Shown here: positions 52,239-61,106 of the stretch, piece by piece | Layout: each line of letters begins with the position of its first letter | Numbering within the stretch: position 1 is the stretch's first letter | The notes under the pieces: model-generated | The model's input: the letters and a program-made list of their open reading frames with translations, nothing else | What the model was told of the DNA's origin: nothing | Database searches by the model: none | Assembly (NCBI RefSeq): GCF_018919145.1 | Contig: NZ_JAHLQJ010000006.1 | Span: forward strand, 124,001 to 188,000 | Length of the DNA stretch: 64,000 nucleotides | Source of the DNA: Paenibacillus brevis | GTDB taxonomy: Bacteria; Bacillota; Bacilli; Paenibacillales; Paenibacillaceae | Direction of reading: 5' to 3' | Program-made: the position numbers and the translations under genes

Positions 52239-54695
52239 ATGAAAGTTTCAACCGATTGGTTATCACAATATGTATCTCTGGAGCAGGTTGATGTTGCTGA
52301 GCTTGCAGAGAAAATCACCCGATCCGGGATCGAAATCGATGGCGTTGAGAACCGCAACAAAGGGGTATCCGCATTGGTTGTTGTCGGATACGTCAAGCAT
52401 AAGGAAAAGCATCCGGATGCGGATAAGCTGAATATTTGCACGGTGGATGCCGGGCAAGAAGAAGATCTTCAGATTGTCTGCGGCGCTAAAAATGTGGATG
52501 CAGGACAAAAAGTACCTGTCGCTCTTGTGGGAGCCAAGCTTCCGGGCGGTTTGGACATTAAGAAAGCCAAGCTGCGCGGAGTGGTCTCCCAAGGGATGAT
52601 CTGTTCCGCCAAAGAGCTTGGACTTAATGATAAGCTGCTGCCAAAAGAGCAGCAGGAGGGTATTCTTGTACTTCCTGCAGACAGTACAGTCGGCTCCCCG
52701 ATCGCCAAGCTGCTGCATCTGGATGATCAGGTGCTGGATTTCGACCTGACACCGAACCGTTCGGATTGTCTTAGCATGCTGGGAGCAGCTTATGAAGTGG
52801 CAGCCATACTGGGCCGGGAAGTGAAGCTACCTGATCCTGAAAGCAAATTGATCGAAGTGTCTGATGCGGCCTCTGAGTCGATTCGGGTAAAAATTGAGTC
52901 GCCTGAGCTGTGCGACCGGTATGCGGTAAGAGTTGTTTCCGGCGTAGAGATCGGGCCTTCCCCGCTTTGGCTGCAGAGCCGCCTGATGGCAGCCGGAATA
53001 CGGCCGATCAATAACATTGTGGATATTACGAATTACGTTATGCTGGAATACGGCCAACCTCTGCATGCGTTTGATGCCGACAAGATTGCGGGGAAAACCA
53101 TTGGCGTACGTGCTTCACGGGCAGGGGAGAAGCTAATTACATTGGATGGACAGGAGCGGACGCTTGAACCGGAAACGCTGCTGATCGTCGACGGGGAAGA
53201 CCGTCCGGTTGGGCTGGCAGGCGTTATGGGCGGCCTGGATTCTGAAGTGACGGATTCAACACGTACTATTGTGCTGGAATCTGCCAAATTCGACGGCGGT
53301 TCCATTCGTAAAACCTCCCGTCAGCTGGGGCTTCGTTCTGAAGCATCACAACGCTTCGAGAAGGAGGTTGATCCGGCAAGAGTTCTTCCTGCTCTCAATC
53401 AAGCTTCGCTGATGATCGCAGAGCTTGCAGGCGGCCGAGTGCATAAAGGTATTGTCCAAGCGGTTGAGCGGGAAACAGAGCCGAAGACGATCAAGCTCTC
53501 TTTAAGCAAGGTGAACGACTATCTCGGAACAGATATCTCGTTGCTGGAAGCTAAGGCCATTCTGTTGCGTCTCCATTTCGAATGCGGGGATGCCGGTATG
53601 GGCGAGCTTGAAGTATGTGTTCCGACACGTCGGGGAGATATTACCCGGGATGTGGATCTCATTGAGGAAATCGCCCGGATTTACGGCTATGATAACATTC
53701 CTACAACCTCTATTGAGGGGCGGACAACAGCCGGTGGCTACACCAAGACACAGGCTTTGCGCCGTGCGCTTCGCCAACTGCTCGTGCACGGGGGCTGGCA
53801 GGAGACATTGGGATATTCGTTCATTCGTGAAGGAGCGGCCGGCGTATTCCCTTCGCTCGGAAAAGGCGGCGGGGAAGCCCGCCTTGCCATGCCGATGAGT
53901 GAGGACCGTAGTGTGCTTCGGGGAAGCTTGCTGCCAGGGCTGATGGATATGGCACAGTATAACCGGAACCGTAAGCAGAACGATCTGGCACTCTTCGAGA
54001 TCGGTACTGTGTTCCACTCGGTTGATGAGAAGCTTGCAGAGAAGCCGCATGAGCTGGCTGTTCTTGGGTTGCTGCTGACGGGAAACCGCGGACTCAAGAC
54101 ATGGAATACCTCTGCGGAAAAGGTGGACTTCTTCGACTTGAAAGGAGCTTTGGAAAGTATATTTGCCAGCCTGGGTCTGGAAGGACGGATACGTTATGTA
54201 GCTGATCGTCCTAAGGGCTTCCATCCGGGACGCTCTGCCTCGCTCTATCTGCATGCGTCCGGAGAAGGCGAAGTTCATATCGGCACACTGGGCCAGCTTC
54301 ATCCGGAGCTGCAGCGTGACATGGATCTGGAGGATACTTATGCGGCCGAGCTGTTGCTTGCACCTCTGTTCAGCCATGCCGGGGAAACGGTAAGCTATCG
54401 CGATTTGCCGCGCTTCCCGGCCATGCAGCGGGACATTGCTGTCGTAGTCGATCAATCCGTCGAAGCGGGCTCGCTTCTTGAATTGATCAAGCAGACAGCA
54501 GGCGAATGGCTTGAGCATGCCGAGGTATTTGATGTATTTACGGGAAGCAAGCTCGGCGAAGGCAAGAAGAGCGTGGCCTTGTCTCTTATCTACCGTCATA
54601 TGGAGCGGACGTTAACAGATGAAGAGGTGGCGAAGGCGCATGAATCCGTGATTCAAGCCCTTGAGCAAACTTTTGCCGCTGAATTGAGAAAATAG
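52239..54695 (+). CDS. pheT: phenylalanyl-tRNA synthetase beta subunit
   Basis: 818 residues, full length. EMAP-like tRNA-binding domain (40-150, VGYVKHKEKHPDADKLNIC), B1/B3-B4 editing region (LDFDLTPNRSDCLSMLG, NNIVDITNYVMLEYGQPLHAFD), B5 domain (about 400-475), catalytic-like core and C-terminal FDX-ACB anticodon-binding domain (YRDLPRFPAMQRDIAVVVD to the end). Edits Tyr-tRNA(Phe). ATG with GGAAGGGG upstream. Confidence 0.97.
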   Translation: MKVSTDWLSQYVSLEQVDVAELAEKITRSGIEIDGVENRNKGVSALVVVGYVKHKEKHPDADKLNICTVDAGQEEDLQIVCGAKNVDAGQKVPVALVGAKLPGGLDIKKAKLRGVVSQGMICSAKELGLNDKLLPKEQQEGILVLPADSTVGSPIAKLLHLDDQVLDFDLTPNRSDCLSMLGAAYEVAAILGREVKLPDPESKLIEVSDAASESIRVKIESPELCDRYAVRVVSGVEIGPSPLWLQSRLMAAGIRPINNIVDITNYVMLEYGQPLHAFDADKIAGKTIGVRASRAGEKLITLDGQERTLEPETLLIVDGEDRPVGLAGVMGGLDSEVTDSTRTIVLESAKFDGGSIRKTSRQLGLRSEASQRFEKEVDPARVLPALNQASLMIAELAGGRVHKGIVQAVERETEPKTIKLSLSKVNDYLGTDISLLEAKAILLRLHFECGDAGMGELEVCVPTRRGDITRDVDLIEEIARIYGYDNIPTTSIEGRTTAGGYTKTQALRRALRQLLVHGGWQETLGYSFIREGAAGVFPSLGKGGGEARLAMPMSEDRSVLRGSLLPGLMDMAQYNRNRKQNDLALFEIGTVFHSVDEKLAEKPHELAVLGLLLTGNRGLKTWNTSAEKVDFFDLKGALESIFASLGLEGRIRYVADRPKGFHPGRSASLYLHASGEGEVHIGTLGQLHPELQRDMDLEDTYAAELLLAPLFSHAGETVSYRDLPRFPAMQRDIAVVVDQSVEAGSLLELIKQTAGEWLEHAEVFDVFTGSKLGEGKKSVALSLIYRHMERTLTDEEVAKAHESVIQALEQTFAAELRK

Positions 54696-54708
54696 CAGGA
54701 ATTAAGTG

Positions 54709-54762
54709 AAGTCACATCGAATCATGAGTGTAAGAGTCATGCTTTGGTGTGGCTTTTCTATA
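54709..54762 (+). terminator. possible terminator after pheST
   Basis: An imperfect stem centred on AATCATGA / TCATGCTT with outer AAGTCACA / TGTGGCTT, followed by TTCT. Confidence 0.5.
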
Positions 54763-54824
54763 AGCTAGTTCGACAAGTCAAAAATGACATCCAAGAGTAA
54801 CCCAGGACGAAGGAGGCCCCTGCT

Positions 54825-56366
54825 GTGAACACCCCTGATCGCATTACGATAAATGTAGAGATATATGGCACATCCTATAAAATTGTGGGTGCCAACCCCG
54901 AGTATATGAAGCAAGTCGCCCGTCGCGTAGACGGACATATGCGCTCCATGGCCAAGCAATATGCCCATCTTGATACTCCGAGATTAGCTGTGCTGGCTGC
55001 GGTTAGAATGGCGGAAGAAGCGGTTAAGGTTGATGATCTGCAGGCTGAACTGGAGGAGCTCCAGAAGGAAAAGGGAAGCCTTGCTCAGGAGATATCCGTC
55101 CTTCAGGCGCTTCACACGAAACAGGAAGCTGCCCATAAGGAGCTGCAGGAGGAGCGGCATCAATTAAAAAGTGATAAGAAGACATTGACCGAACAGAATG
55201 CCAAGCAGGCTGCTTCTCTTCAAGAGCGGGAAGCGGAGTGCCAGAAGCTGGGCGGCAAGGTTCAGGAGCTTGAACGTCATTTAGCAGAGCTGAAGGGAAG
55301 TAACTCTCAACTTCAGGCGAAGCTCCGCGGAGTCGAACAGGATGTTCGTAAGGAGCAGCAAGAAAAAGCCAAGGCGCAAGGCGAGCTTCAAGCAGCCAAA
55401 GCCCGGGAGGAAGAAGCTAGGAAAGCGGGCGTGCAGTCGAAAGAGAGTGCGGCTAGGCTGGAACAGCAAGTAAAGCTGCTGCAGCAATCCTTGCAAGCGG
55501 CGGATAGTGAGATTAAGAAGCAGCAGCGCCTGCAGCAAGAGACGAAAGCCCGGGAGGACAAGCTGCGCGAGGAACTGGCAGCCGCCGTTCAGAACGAGGC
55601 ATCCTGGCAAAAGCTTGCCGATAAGCGGAGTGAAGAGCTTACCCGGATGGAGATTACGCTGATGGAGAGCAAGGAGGCCGCAGCAGCTCTGGAGCGTAAG
55701 CTTGCTGCATCGACGGAAGAGCAAGCAACTGCGAGGAGAAGCTTGGCGCAGGAGCAGGGGCGGGTTGAAGACCTGCAGACGGAGCTGTCGGGCCTTCAGG
55801 CGAAGCTTGCGGAGGCCGAACAGACGAAAGCAACGTTGTTTAACAATGAGCAATTTATTCGTGAGGATAATGAGCGCTTGAAGAAAGAAGTGCAGGAGCT
55901 TGGCGGCCGGCTTCAACAGCTGGAGCAGGACATTAAGGATTACGCGTCGCTTGCCGATGATCAGGAACAGGCGAGGGAAGCTGCGGAGATCCGCGAGCGG
56001 GAATGGCGTGAGCAGCTTGCTCTGGCAGAGCAGGAGCTGAACTCGTGGCGTGATACAGAGCGTGAGCTTCAGCTTCAAATTGAGAACTGGCAGCAGGAGA
56101 GCGCAGCCGGCGGGGAACAAGTGCTGACCTTGAGAGAGGATTATGAGGAAGTATTGAAGGAACGGGATCGGCTTGCGGAAGAATTGAAGCAGATTTCAGA
56201 CAGCTTCGAGATTATCTCTCATGAATATCGGCTGCTTCAAGTGGAGCGGGAGATGTCCTTGGAGAAATCGGAGAGCCGTGAAGCGGAATATCAGCGCTTG
56301 AAGGAAGACTATGCCAAGCTGCAGAACGAATATAACGAGTGGATCGAATTAATAGAACAGAATTGA
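54825..56366 (+). CDS. zapA: cell-division protein ZapA with a very long coiled-coil extension
   Basis: 513 residues. Residues 1-about 90 form a complete ZapA domain (ITINVEIYGTSYKIVG, YMKQVARRVDGHMRSMAKQY, RLAVLAAVRMAEEAVK), which binds and bundles FtsZ. The remaining about 420 residues are one heptad-rich, Glu/Gln/Lys/Ala-rich coiled coil, ending REAEYQRLKEDYAKLQNEYN. Ordinary ZapA is about 85-110 residues. Starts at GTG 54825 with AAGGAGG 9 bases upstream; the zapA-pheT-mutS2 neighbourhood matches that of Bacillus. The long tail may act as a spacer or scaffold at the Z-ring; that is inference. Confidence 0.85.
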   Translation: MNTPDRITINVEIYGTSYKIVGANPEYMKQVARRVDGHMRSMAKQYAHLDTPRLAVLAAVRMAEEAVKVDDLQAELEELQKEKGSLAQEISVLQALHTKQEAAHKELQEERHQLKSDKKTLTEQNAKQAASLQEREAECQKLGGKVQELERHLAELKGSNSQLQAKLRGVEQDVRKEQQEKAKAQGELQAAKAREEEARKAGVQSKESAARLEQQVKLLQQSLQAADSEIKKQQRLQQETKAREDKLREELAAAVQNEASWQKLADKRSEELTRMEITLMESKEAAAALERKLAASTEEQATARRSLAQEQGRVEDLQTELSGLQAKLAEAEQTKATLFNNEQFIREDNERLKKEVQELGGRLQQLEQDIKDYASLADDQEQAREAAEIREREWREQLALAEQELNSWRDTERELQLQIENWQQESAAGGEQVLTLREDYEEVLKERDRLAEELKQISDSFEIISHEYRLLQVEREMSLEKSESREAEYQRLKEDYAKLQNEYNEWIELIEQN

Positions 56367-56386
56367 TTCATAGCAGAACGGCAGAA

Positions 56387-56424
56387 TAGCGCCACCGGAA
56401 CCTTTCTTCCGGTGGCGCTATCTG
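56387..56424. terminator. bidirectional terminator between zapA and the cupredoxin lipoprotein
   Basis: ATAGCGCCACCGG / CCGGTGGCGCTAT, 13-bp perfect stem with a 10-base loop. Confidence 0.8.
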
Positions 56425-56437
56425 CTTGTGCTGCTTG

Positions 56438-56809
56438 TTATTCAACAATAAGCGTAGACACCATGGTACCATGACCAGAACCGCACATGATAGAGCATGC
56501 AATTTCATAATTTCCGGCTTCTTTCGGGATAATCACGACGGAGTCTTCCTTACCGCTCAATTGGACTCGCAGGCCGGGGATTAGGATTCCATGATTACCC
56601 TCGACATTCTTGAAGGTAATTTGCACAGGGACATCCTTCTTTACATGATATTCCTTCTGGTCAAATTCATAATTGACGGCTTCGATGATCAGTTCCGCCT
56701 CGGGCTTAACCTGAGCTTTGGTGCTTGCTGCAGAATTTGAGCTGCTTGAACATGCGCTTGCCAAAGTCAAAAGAACGCATAACATCAATAGTGCAATCGC
56801 CTTTCTCAT
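56438..56809 (-). CDS. cupredoxin-domain lipoprotein with a CuA-type copper site
   Basis: 123 residues. Signal peptide with lipobox TLASACSS. A single cupredoxin domain follows with the binuclear copper set: His in GNHGILIP, then CSIMCGSGHGTM (C-x3-C-x3-H-x2-M), as in subunit II of cytochrome oxidase. No transmembrane hairpin and no other oxidase genes adjoin, so it is a stand-alone extracytoplasmic electron carrier or copper chaperone. ATG at 56809 with GGGGG 7 bases upstream, preferred to a TTG at 56815. Confidence 0.8.
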   Translation of the reverse strand: MRKAIALLMLCVLLTLASACSSSSNSAASTKAQVKPEAELIIEAVNYEFDQKEYHVKKDVPVQITFKNVEGNHGILIPGLRVQLSGKEDSVVIIPKEAGNYEIACSIMCGSGHGTMVSTLIVE

Positions 56810-56995
56810 TGTCAATCCCCCGCAATATGATATATTTGTGACAATTTCAAGTGTATTATAGCCCAGTTGCAGCTGAAGAAAGAATGTGAAGTGTGTCTAA
56901 ATGGTGAACAGAAGATCGGGTACACACATTGAAAAGCCTGAGGCGAATACCCCAGGCTTTTCGAACAATGCGATGGCCGGCACGGTACGAAGCTG

Positions 56996-57352
56996 CTATC
57001 GCTCGCTTCTTCCAGCCTCAAACGGTGTGGACACAGGGATGAACAAATCGATAATCCCGATCACAAGCGCCGCGAGGATTGCCCCGATAATAGAGACAGA
57101 TACGCCGGAGACAATAAATTGAGCCAGCCAGATGACGAGCGCGCTCGTAATGAAGCCGACGATGCCGCGTCCGAACGGGGTGACCTTTTTTCCGAAGATC
57201 CCTTCGATTGCCCAACCCATCAAGGCGATGACGAGTGCGAGCAGCAGGGCGCTGCCAAAGCCGCCTATACTGAATTGCGGGACGAGCCAGCCCACTACAA
57301 GCAGTACGAGGGCTGATACGATAAAGCGCACAACGTGTCCCAGAAATCGCAT
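56996..57352 (-). CDS. phage-holin-family-4-like membrane protein (YvlD type)
   Basis: 118 residues with four hydrophobic segments (LVLLVVGWLVPQFSIGG, ALLLALVIALMGWAIEG, GIVGFITSALVIWLAQFIVS, IIGAILAALVIGIIDLFIP). It matches the small PF04020 membrane family, chromosomal in most Firmicutes and not tied to a prophage here. ATG at 57352 with AAGGAGG 9 bases upstream; the frame is open further upstream but without a start signal. Divergent from mutS2. Confidence 0.78.
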   Translation of the reverse strand: MRFLGHVVRFIVSALVLLVVGWLVPQFSIGGFGSALLLALVIALMGWAIEGIFGKKVTPFGRGIVGFITSALVIWLAQFIVSGVSVSIIGAILAALVIGIIDLFIPVSTPFEAGRSER

Positions 57353-57517
57353 GGAACTTGGCCTCCTTTTTAGAATAGATATATCTCCTTGACCCTTCTT
57401 TTGAATCTTGCTTAGTGTGTACGGGAAAAACCTTAAATATGTAACCGGGCAGCAAATGGCGGAAATACGGGATATTCGATATAATATAAACAATGCTCGA
57501 GGGGAGTCGTGAGTTTC

Positions 57518-59881
57518 TTGAACGAAAAAATATTCAAAACGATGGAATACCGCAAAATTATCGACCAGCTTATTAAATATACACAGACTCCGATGGGCAA
57601 AGAGGCGGCAGAACGGCTTGTCCCTGTAACGGATCTGGACGAAGTCAAGCGCTTGCTTCAAGGGACGGAGGAGGCGTTCACGGTCGACCGATTGAAGGGC
57701 GCTCCTTCCTTCGGCGGAATTGTCGATATGACACCTGCCGTAAAGCGGGCCCGCATTGGCGGAACGCTGAATCCGCATGAGCTGCTTGGCGTCGCAACGA
57801 CGCTGGAAGGAGCACGGAGAATCAAGCGCTACCTTGCTTCCATGCACGAGGAGCATCCTGTTGAATTGCTGTATGCCTTAAGCGATAACATCAGCGAGCA
57901 AAAGCCGCTGGAGGATGCGATCAAGCGATGCATCGACGATAGCGCTGAAGTGCTGGATTCAGCGAGTGCAGAGCTTGCCCAAATTCGCCGAGAGCTACGG
58001 GGAGGGGAAGTTCGGATTCGCGAGAAGCTGGATGCCATGATCCGTTCCTCCAACGTCTCGAAGATGCTGCAGGATCAATTGATCACGATTCGCGGAGACC
58101 GGTTTGTTATTCCGGTCAAGGCGGAATATCGCGCCCATTTCGGCGGGATTGTTCACGATCAATCGGGCTCCGGTGCAACGCTCTTTATTGAGCCTGAATC
58201 GATTGTTGCCATGAACAATAAGCTGCGGGAGACAAGGCTGCGCGAGGAGCGTGAGATCGAGGTTATTTTGCAAAAGCTGACTGCGCTTACGGGAGATCAG
58301 GCCGAGCTGCTGCTATATGATAGCGATGTGGTCGGGCAACTGGATTTTATATTCGGGAAGGCACGTCTAGCCCGTGAAATGAAGGCTGTTCTACCGAGAA
58401 TGAATGATCGCGGATTTATGAAGCTGCGCAAAGGCCGGCATCCGTTAATTGACCGTGACCAGGTCGTGCCAATCGATGTGGAGCTGGGCAACCAATATTC
58501 CACGATTATTGTTACGGGACCGAATACGGGCGGGAAGACGGTTACGCTGAAGACGATCGGCTTATTGAGTCTGATGGCGATGTCTGGCTTGTTCGTTCCT
58601 GCCGAGGAAGGAAGCCAGCTGTGCGTATTTGATGCGATCTATGCAGATATCGGAGATGAGCAGAGTATTGAGCAGAGCCTCAGTACCTTCTCCAGCCATA
58701 TGACGAATATTATCTCCATCCTTAAGCAGATGACGCCTAAAAGTCTGGTGCTGCTGGATGAGGTGGGTGCGGGTACCGATCCTGCCGAAGGCTCGGCACT
58801 GGCTATTGCCATTCTGGAGCATATACACAGCTTCGGCAGCCGCATGATCGCTACGACACATTACAGCGAATTGAAGGCTTACGCTTATGAGCGTAAAGGC
58901 GTCATCAACGCGAGTATGGAGTTTGACGTGAATACGCTTAGTCCGACGTACCGATTGCTTGTTGGCGTGCCAGGACGAAGCAACGCCTTTGCCATTGCGG
59001 AGCGTCTGGGACTGCCGTCGCAGATTCTGGACTACGCTCGCGGCGAGGTAACGGAAGAGGATCAGCGGGTAGAGCATATGATCGCCTCGCTCGAAGAGAA
59101 TCGGACCGCCGCAGAGCAGGAACGGGAATCTGCCGAGAAGCTGCGTAGGGATCTGGAGAATCTACGAAGCCGCCATGAGGCTGAGCTTGAGAAGCTTGAA
59201 CAGCAGAAGGACCGCAGACTGGAAAAGGCCGAAGATGAGGCGCGGGCTATCATTGCCAAGGCGAAAGCCGAAGCGGAGAAGATTATTGATGATCTCCGGC
59301 GAATCGCTCAGGAAGAAGGCGCTGCCGTTAAGGATCACAAGCTGATAGCGGCCCGCAAGCAGCTGGAGGAGGCCGAGCCTGCCCAGCGGAAGAAGACAGC
59401 CGTCCGCAAAGCGGGCAAACAGCCGCGGCAGATCGGTCCCGGGGATGAGGTTATGGTCTACAGCCTGAACCAGAAAGGGCATGTTGTAGAGCTTGCTGGA
59501 GCGAGGGAAGCGCTTGTTCAGCTTGGGATCATGAAGATGAAGGTTTCATTAGACGACCTGGAGCTCCTGGCTGCTTCGCCGGCACCAAAGCAGGTTCAAA
59601 AAGTCGCACCCAACGTTAAACGGACAAGAGACGATAATACTAGAAGCGAGCTGGATCTGCGGGGAGCCAACCTGGAAGAAGCGCTTATCGAGGTGGACCG
59701 TTTCATTGACGAAGCCTACCTGGCGAATCTGGGACAGGTCTATATCATTCACGGGAAGGGCACCGGTATCCTTCGTACCGGCATATCTGAATATTTACGC
59801 AAGCATAAGCACATCAAGAGCTACCGGCTGGGAAATTACGGCGAAGGCGGAACCGGGGTTACCGTTGCCGAGCTGAAGTGA
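57518..59881 (+). CDS. mutS2: MutS2 family ATPase/endonuclease
   Basis: 787 residues. Core and lever domains (1-about 320), ATPase with Walker A ITVTGPNTGGKTVTLKTI-like block (IIVTGPNTGGKTVTLK), Walker B SLVLLDEVGAGTDPAEG and ATTHYSELKAYAY, a KOW-like segment (GPGDEVMVYSLNQKGHVVEL), and a C-terminal Smr domain (SELDLRGANLEEALIEVD, YIIHGKGTGILR). MutS2 suppresses homologous recombination and, in Bacillus, splits collided ribosomes (RqcU). The TTG at 57518 (GGGGAG 11 bases upstream) matches family starts best; GTG at 57509 is the alternative. Confidence 0.94.
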   Translation: MNEKIFKTMEYRKIIDQLIKYTQTPMGKEAAERLVPVTDLDEVKRLLQGTEEAFTVDRLKGAPSFGGIVDMTPAVKRARIGGTLNPHELLGVATTLEGARRIKRYLASMHEEHPVELLYALSDNISEQKPLEDAIKRCIDDSAEVLDSASAELAQIRRELRGGEVRIREKLDAMIRSSNVSKMLQDQLITIRGDRFVIPVKAEYRAHFGGIVHDQSGSGATLFIEPESIVAMNNKLRETRLREEREIEVILQKLTALTGDQAELLLYDSDVVGQLDFIFGKARLAREMKAVLPRMNDRGFMKLRKGRHPLIDRDQVVPIDVELGNQYSTIIVTGPNTGGKTVTLKTIGLLSLMAMSGLFVPAEEGSQLCVFDAIYADIGDEQSIEQSLSTFSSHMTNIISILKQMTPKSLVLLDEVGAGTDPAEGSALAIAILEHIHSFGSRMIATTHYSELKAYAYERKGVINASMEFDVNTLSPTYRLLVGVPGRSNAFAIAERLGLPSQILDYARGEVTEEDQRVEHMIASLEENRTAAEQERESAEKLRRDLENLRSRHEAELEKLEQQKDRRLEKAEDEARAIIAKAKAEAEKIIDDLRRIAQEEGAAVKDHKLIAARKQLEEAEPAQRKKTAVRKAGKQPRQIGPGDEVMVYSLNQKGHVVELAGAREALVQLGIMKMKVSLDDLELLAASPAPKQVQKVAPNVKRTRDDNTRSELDLRGANLEEALIEVDRFIDEAYLANLGQVYIIHGKGTGILRTGISEYLRKHKHIKSYRLGNYGEGGTGVTVAELK

Positions 59882-59896
59882 TGAGGAGGATGTGTG

Positions 59897-60313
59897 TTGA
59901 GAGAAAGTATTGATCCGCTGCTGGAGCAGCCGGTAGGTTTGATGGCAGGGTACTTTTCTGTAGCTGTTATCGAATTGATCGTATTTCTTTCGTGTTTCGA
60001 GCTTGTGACCAAATATCGTTGCTGGCATGAGATCAAGCGTGGCAATATCGCTGCATCCTTGGCAACGGGCGGAAAAATCTTCGCTCTATGCAATATTTTG
60101 CGCTTTGCAACCGCACGATCGAACATTTATGATTTCATGGCCTGGTCGTTTGTCGGAGCGTTCTTGTTGTTCTTGGCTTACATCATGTTTGAGTTCCTGA
60201 CGCCAGTATTCCAGATCGACAAGGAGATCGCTGAAGGGAATACAGCGGTAGGCCTGATTGCTATGGCAGTCTCCGTCTCCGTATCCTTTGTAATAGGAGC
60301 CTGTATCGCATAG
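59897..60313 (+). CDS. DUF350 family membrane protein
   Basis: 138 residues, four transmembrane segments: the two DUF350 repeats (IELIVFLSCFELVTKYRCWHEIKRGNIAASLATGG and FEFLTPVFQIDKEIAEGNTAVGLIAMAVSVS) each have the conserved 'ei..gN.A.al...g' core. Function unknown; often near glutathionylspermidine-synthase-like or phage-shock genes, none of which is here. TTG at 59897 with GAGGAGGA 6 bases upstream is preferred over GTG at 59894. Lies 15 bases after mutS2. Confidence 0.8.
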   Translation: MRESIDPLLEQPVGLMAGYFSVAVIELIVFLSCFELVTKYRCWHEIKRGNIAASLATGGKIFALCNILRFATARSNIYDFMAWSFVGAFLLFLAYIMFEFLTPVFQIDKEIAEGNTAVGLIAMAVSVSVSFVIGACIA

Positions 60314-60325
60314 GGGGGATTCTTG

Positions 60326-60409
60326 GTGCTGAAAAATTTGGTCCGAGTTCTGTTTGTGGCTTCGATGTTATTTCTTATAGCAGGTATTATTTTTTTGTGG
60401 AAGGCTTAA
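60326..60409 (+). CDS. 27-residue single-helix membrane peptide
   Basis: GTG start at 60326 behind GGGGGG (7 bases). The product is a basic head MLKNLVRV followed by one hydrophobic helix LFVASMLFLIAGIIFLW and a KA tail. It lies 12 bases after the DUF350 gene, so it is probably translated from the same mRNA. I do not recognise it. Confidence 0.5.
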   Translation: MLKNLVRVLFVASMLFLIAGIIFLWKA

Positions 60410-60508
60410 AGTGGAAGTTCAAAAGGTCAGTCTTTCAGCCCAAGAAGGTTGCGAGAACCTGAAGGTGATCAACATTTAGGCATGATGCCTATGGAAGGAT
60501 GTAAATAC

Positions 60509-61045
60509 ATGGTAGAAACTACGATTTGCCCATGGTGTCAGACAGAGATTGTCTGGGATGAGGAGTTGGGACCGGAGGAAGAGTGTCCCTATTGCCACAA
60601 TGAGCTGAAGGGGTACCGAACGCTCAATATTGCCCTGGGCTCGGATGAAGATTGGGAGGATGAGGAAGACACTTCCGGTGACGATACGGATGCTACGGGG
60701 CTCTGGCAGGAGGATGAGAAGGGTCATTTGAATGCGATCCGCAGGGTGGAAGCTTTTGCTGGCGCGGGTGGAGACCTCTTGGCCTATGAATCGGGAGTAG
60801 AGAAGCAATTGGACTCTCAAGAGGAGGTCCCGGAGTGTCCGCATTGCCGGGAGTATATGCTGCATGTAGGAACAGAGCCATTGCCTCAGAGCTTTAAGCC
60901 GGTGCAAATGCAAGCGAAGGATACGCCTATGCTTCAGTCAAGCGCCGTCTTGAATGTCTATGTATGCTCGGCCTGCTTCCAGGTTAGCCGCTTTCTGTCG
61001 GAGGATGACCGGAATCAGTTGATCAAGACAGTTAGCGAAGAATAA
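60509..61045 (+). CDS. zinc-ribbon protein of unknown function
   Basis: 178 residues. Two zinc-knuckle pairs, CPWC...CPYC near the N-terminus (ETTICPWCQTEIVWDEELGP, EEECPYCHNELKG) and CPHC...CSAC in the second half (VPECPHCREYMLHVG, NVYVCSACFQVSRFL), separated by a very acidic linker (DEDWEDEEDTSGDDTDA). Probably a metal-binding, protein- or nucleic-acid-contacting factor. ATG at 60509 with GGAAGG 10 bases upstream; earlier in-frame starts lack a site. Confidence 0.65.
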   Translation: MVETTICPWCQTEIVWDEELGPEEECPYCHNELKGYRTLNIALGSDEDWEDEEDTSGDDTDATGLWQEDEKGHLNAIRRVEAFAGAGGDLLAYESGVEKQLDSQEEVPECPHCREYMLHVGTEPLPQSFKPVQMQAKDTPMLQSSAVLNVYVCSACFQVSRFLSEDDRNQLIKTVSEE

Positions 61046-61053
61046 GAACAAGA

Positions 61054-61106
61054 TGAAGCACCAGATCCGCCCCTCAACTGGAAGGGACAGGTCTGGTGCT
61101 TCTTGT
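61054..61106. terminator. bidirectional terminator overlapping the oxidoreductase stop
   Basis: GAAGCACCAGA / TCTGGTGCTTC with flanking A/T-rich ends; the minus-strand oxidoreductase stop at 61074 lies in its loop, so the last codons are part of the hairpin. Confidence 0.75.

Noticed and set aside
53502..54599. 365-codon antisense frame within pheT
   Set aside because: Shadow of the conserved pheT coding sequence.
56996..57352. Prophage remnant suggested by the holin-family name
   Set aside because: The family is chromosomal in most Firmicutes and no other phage gene lies nearby.
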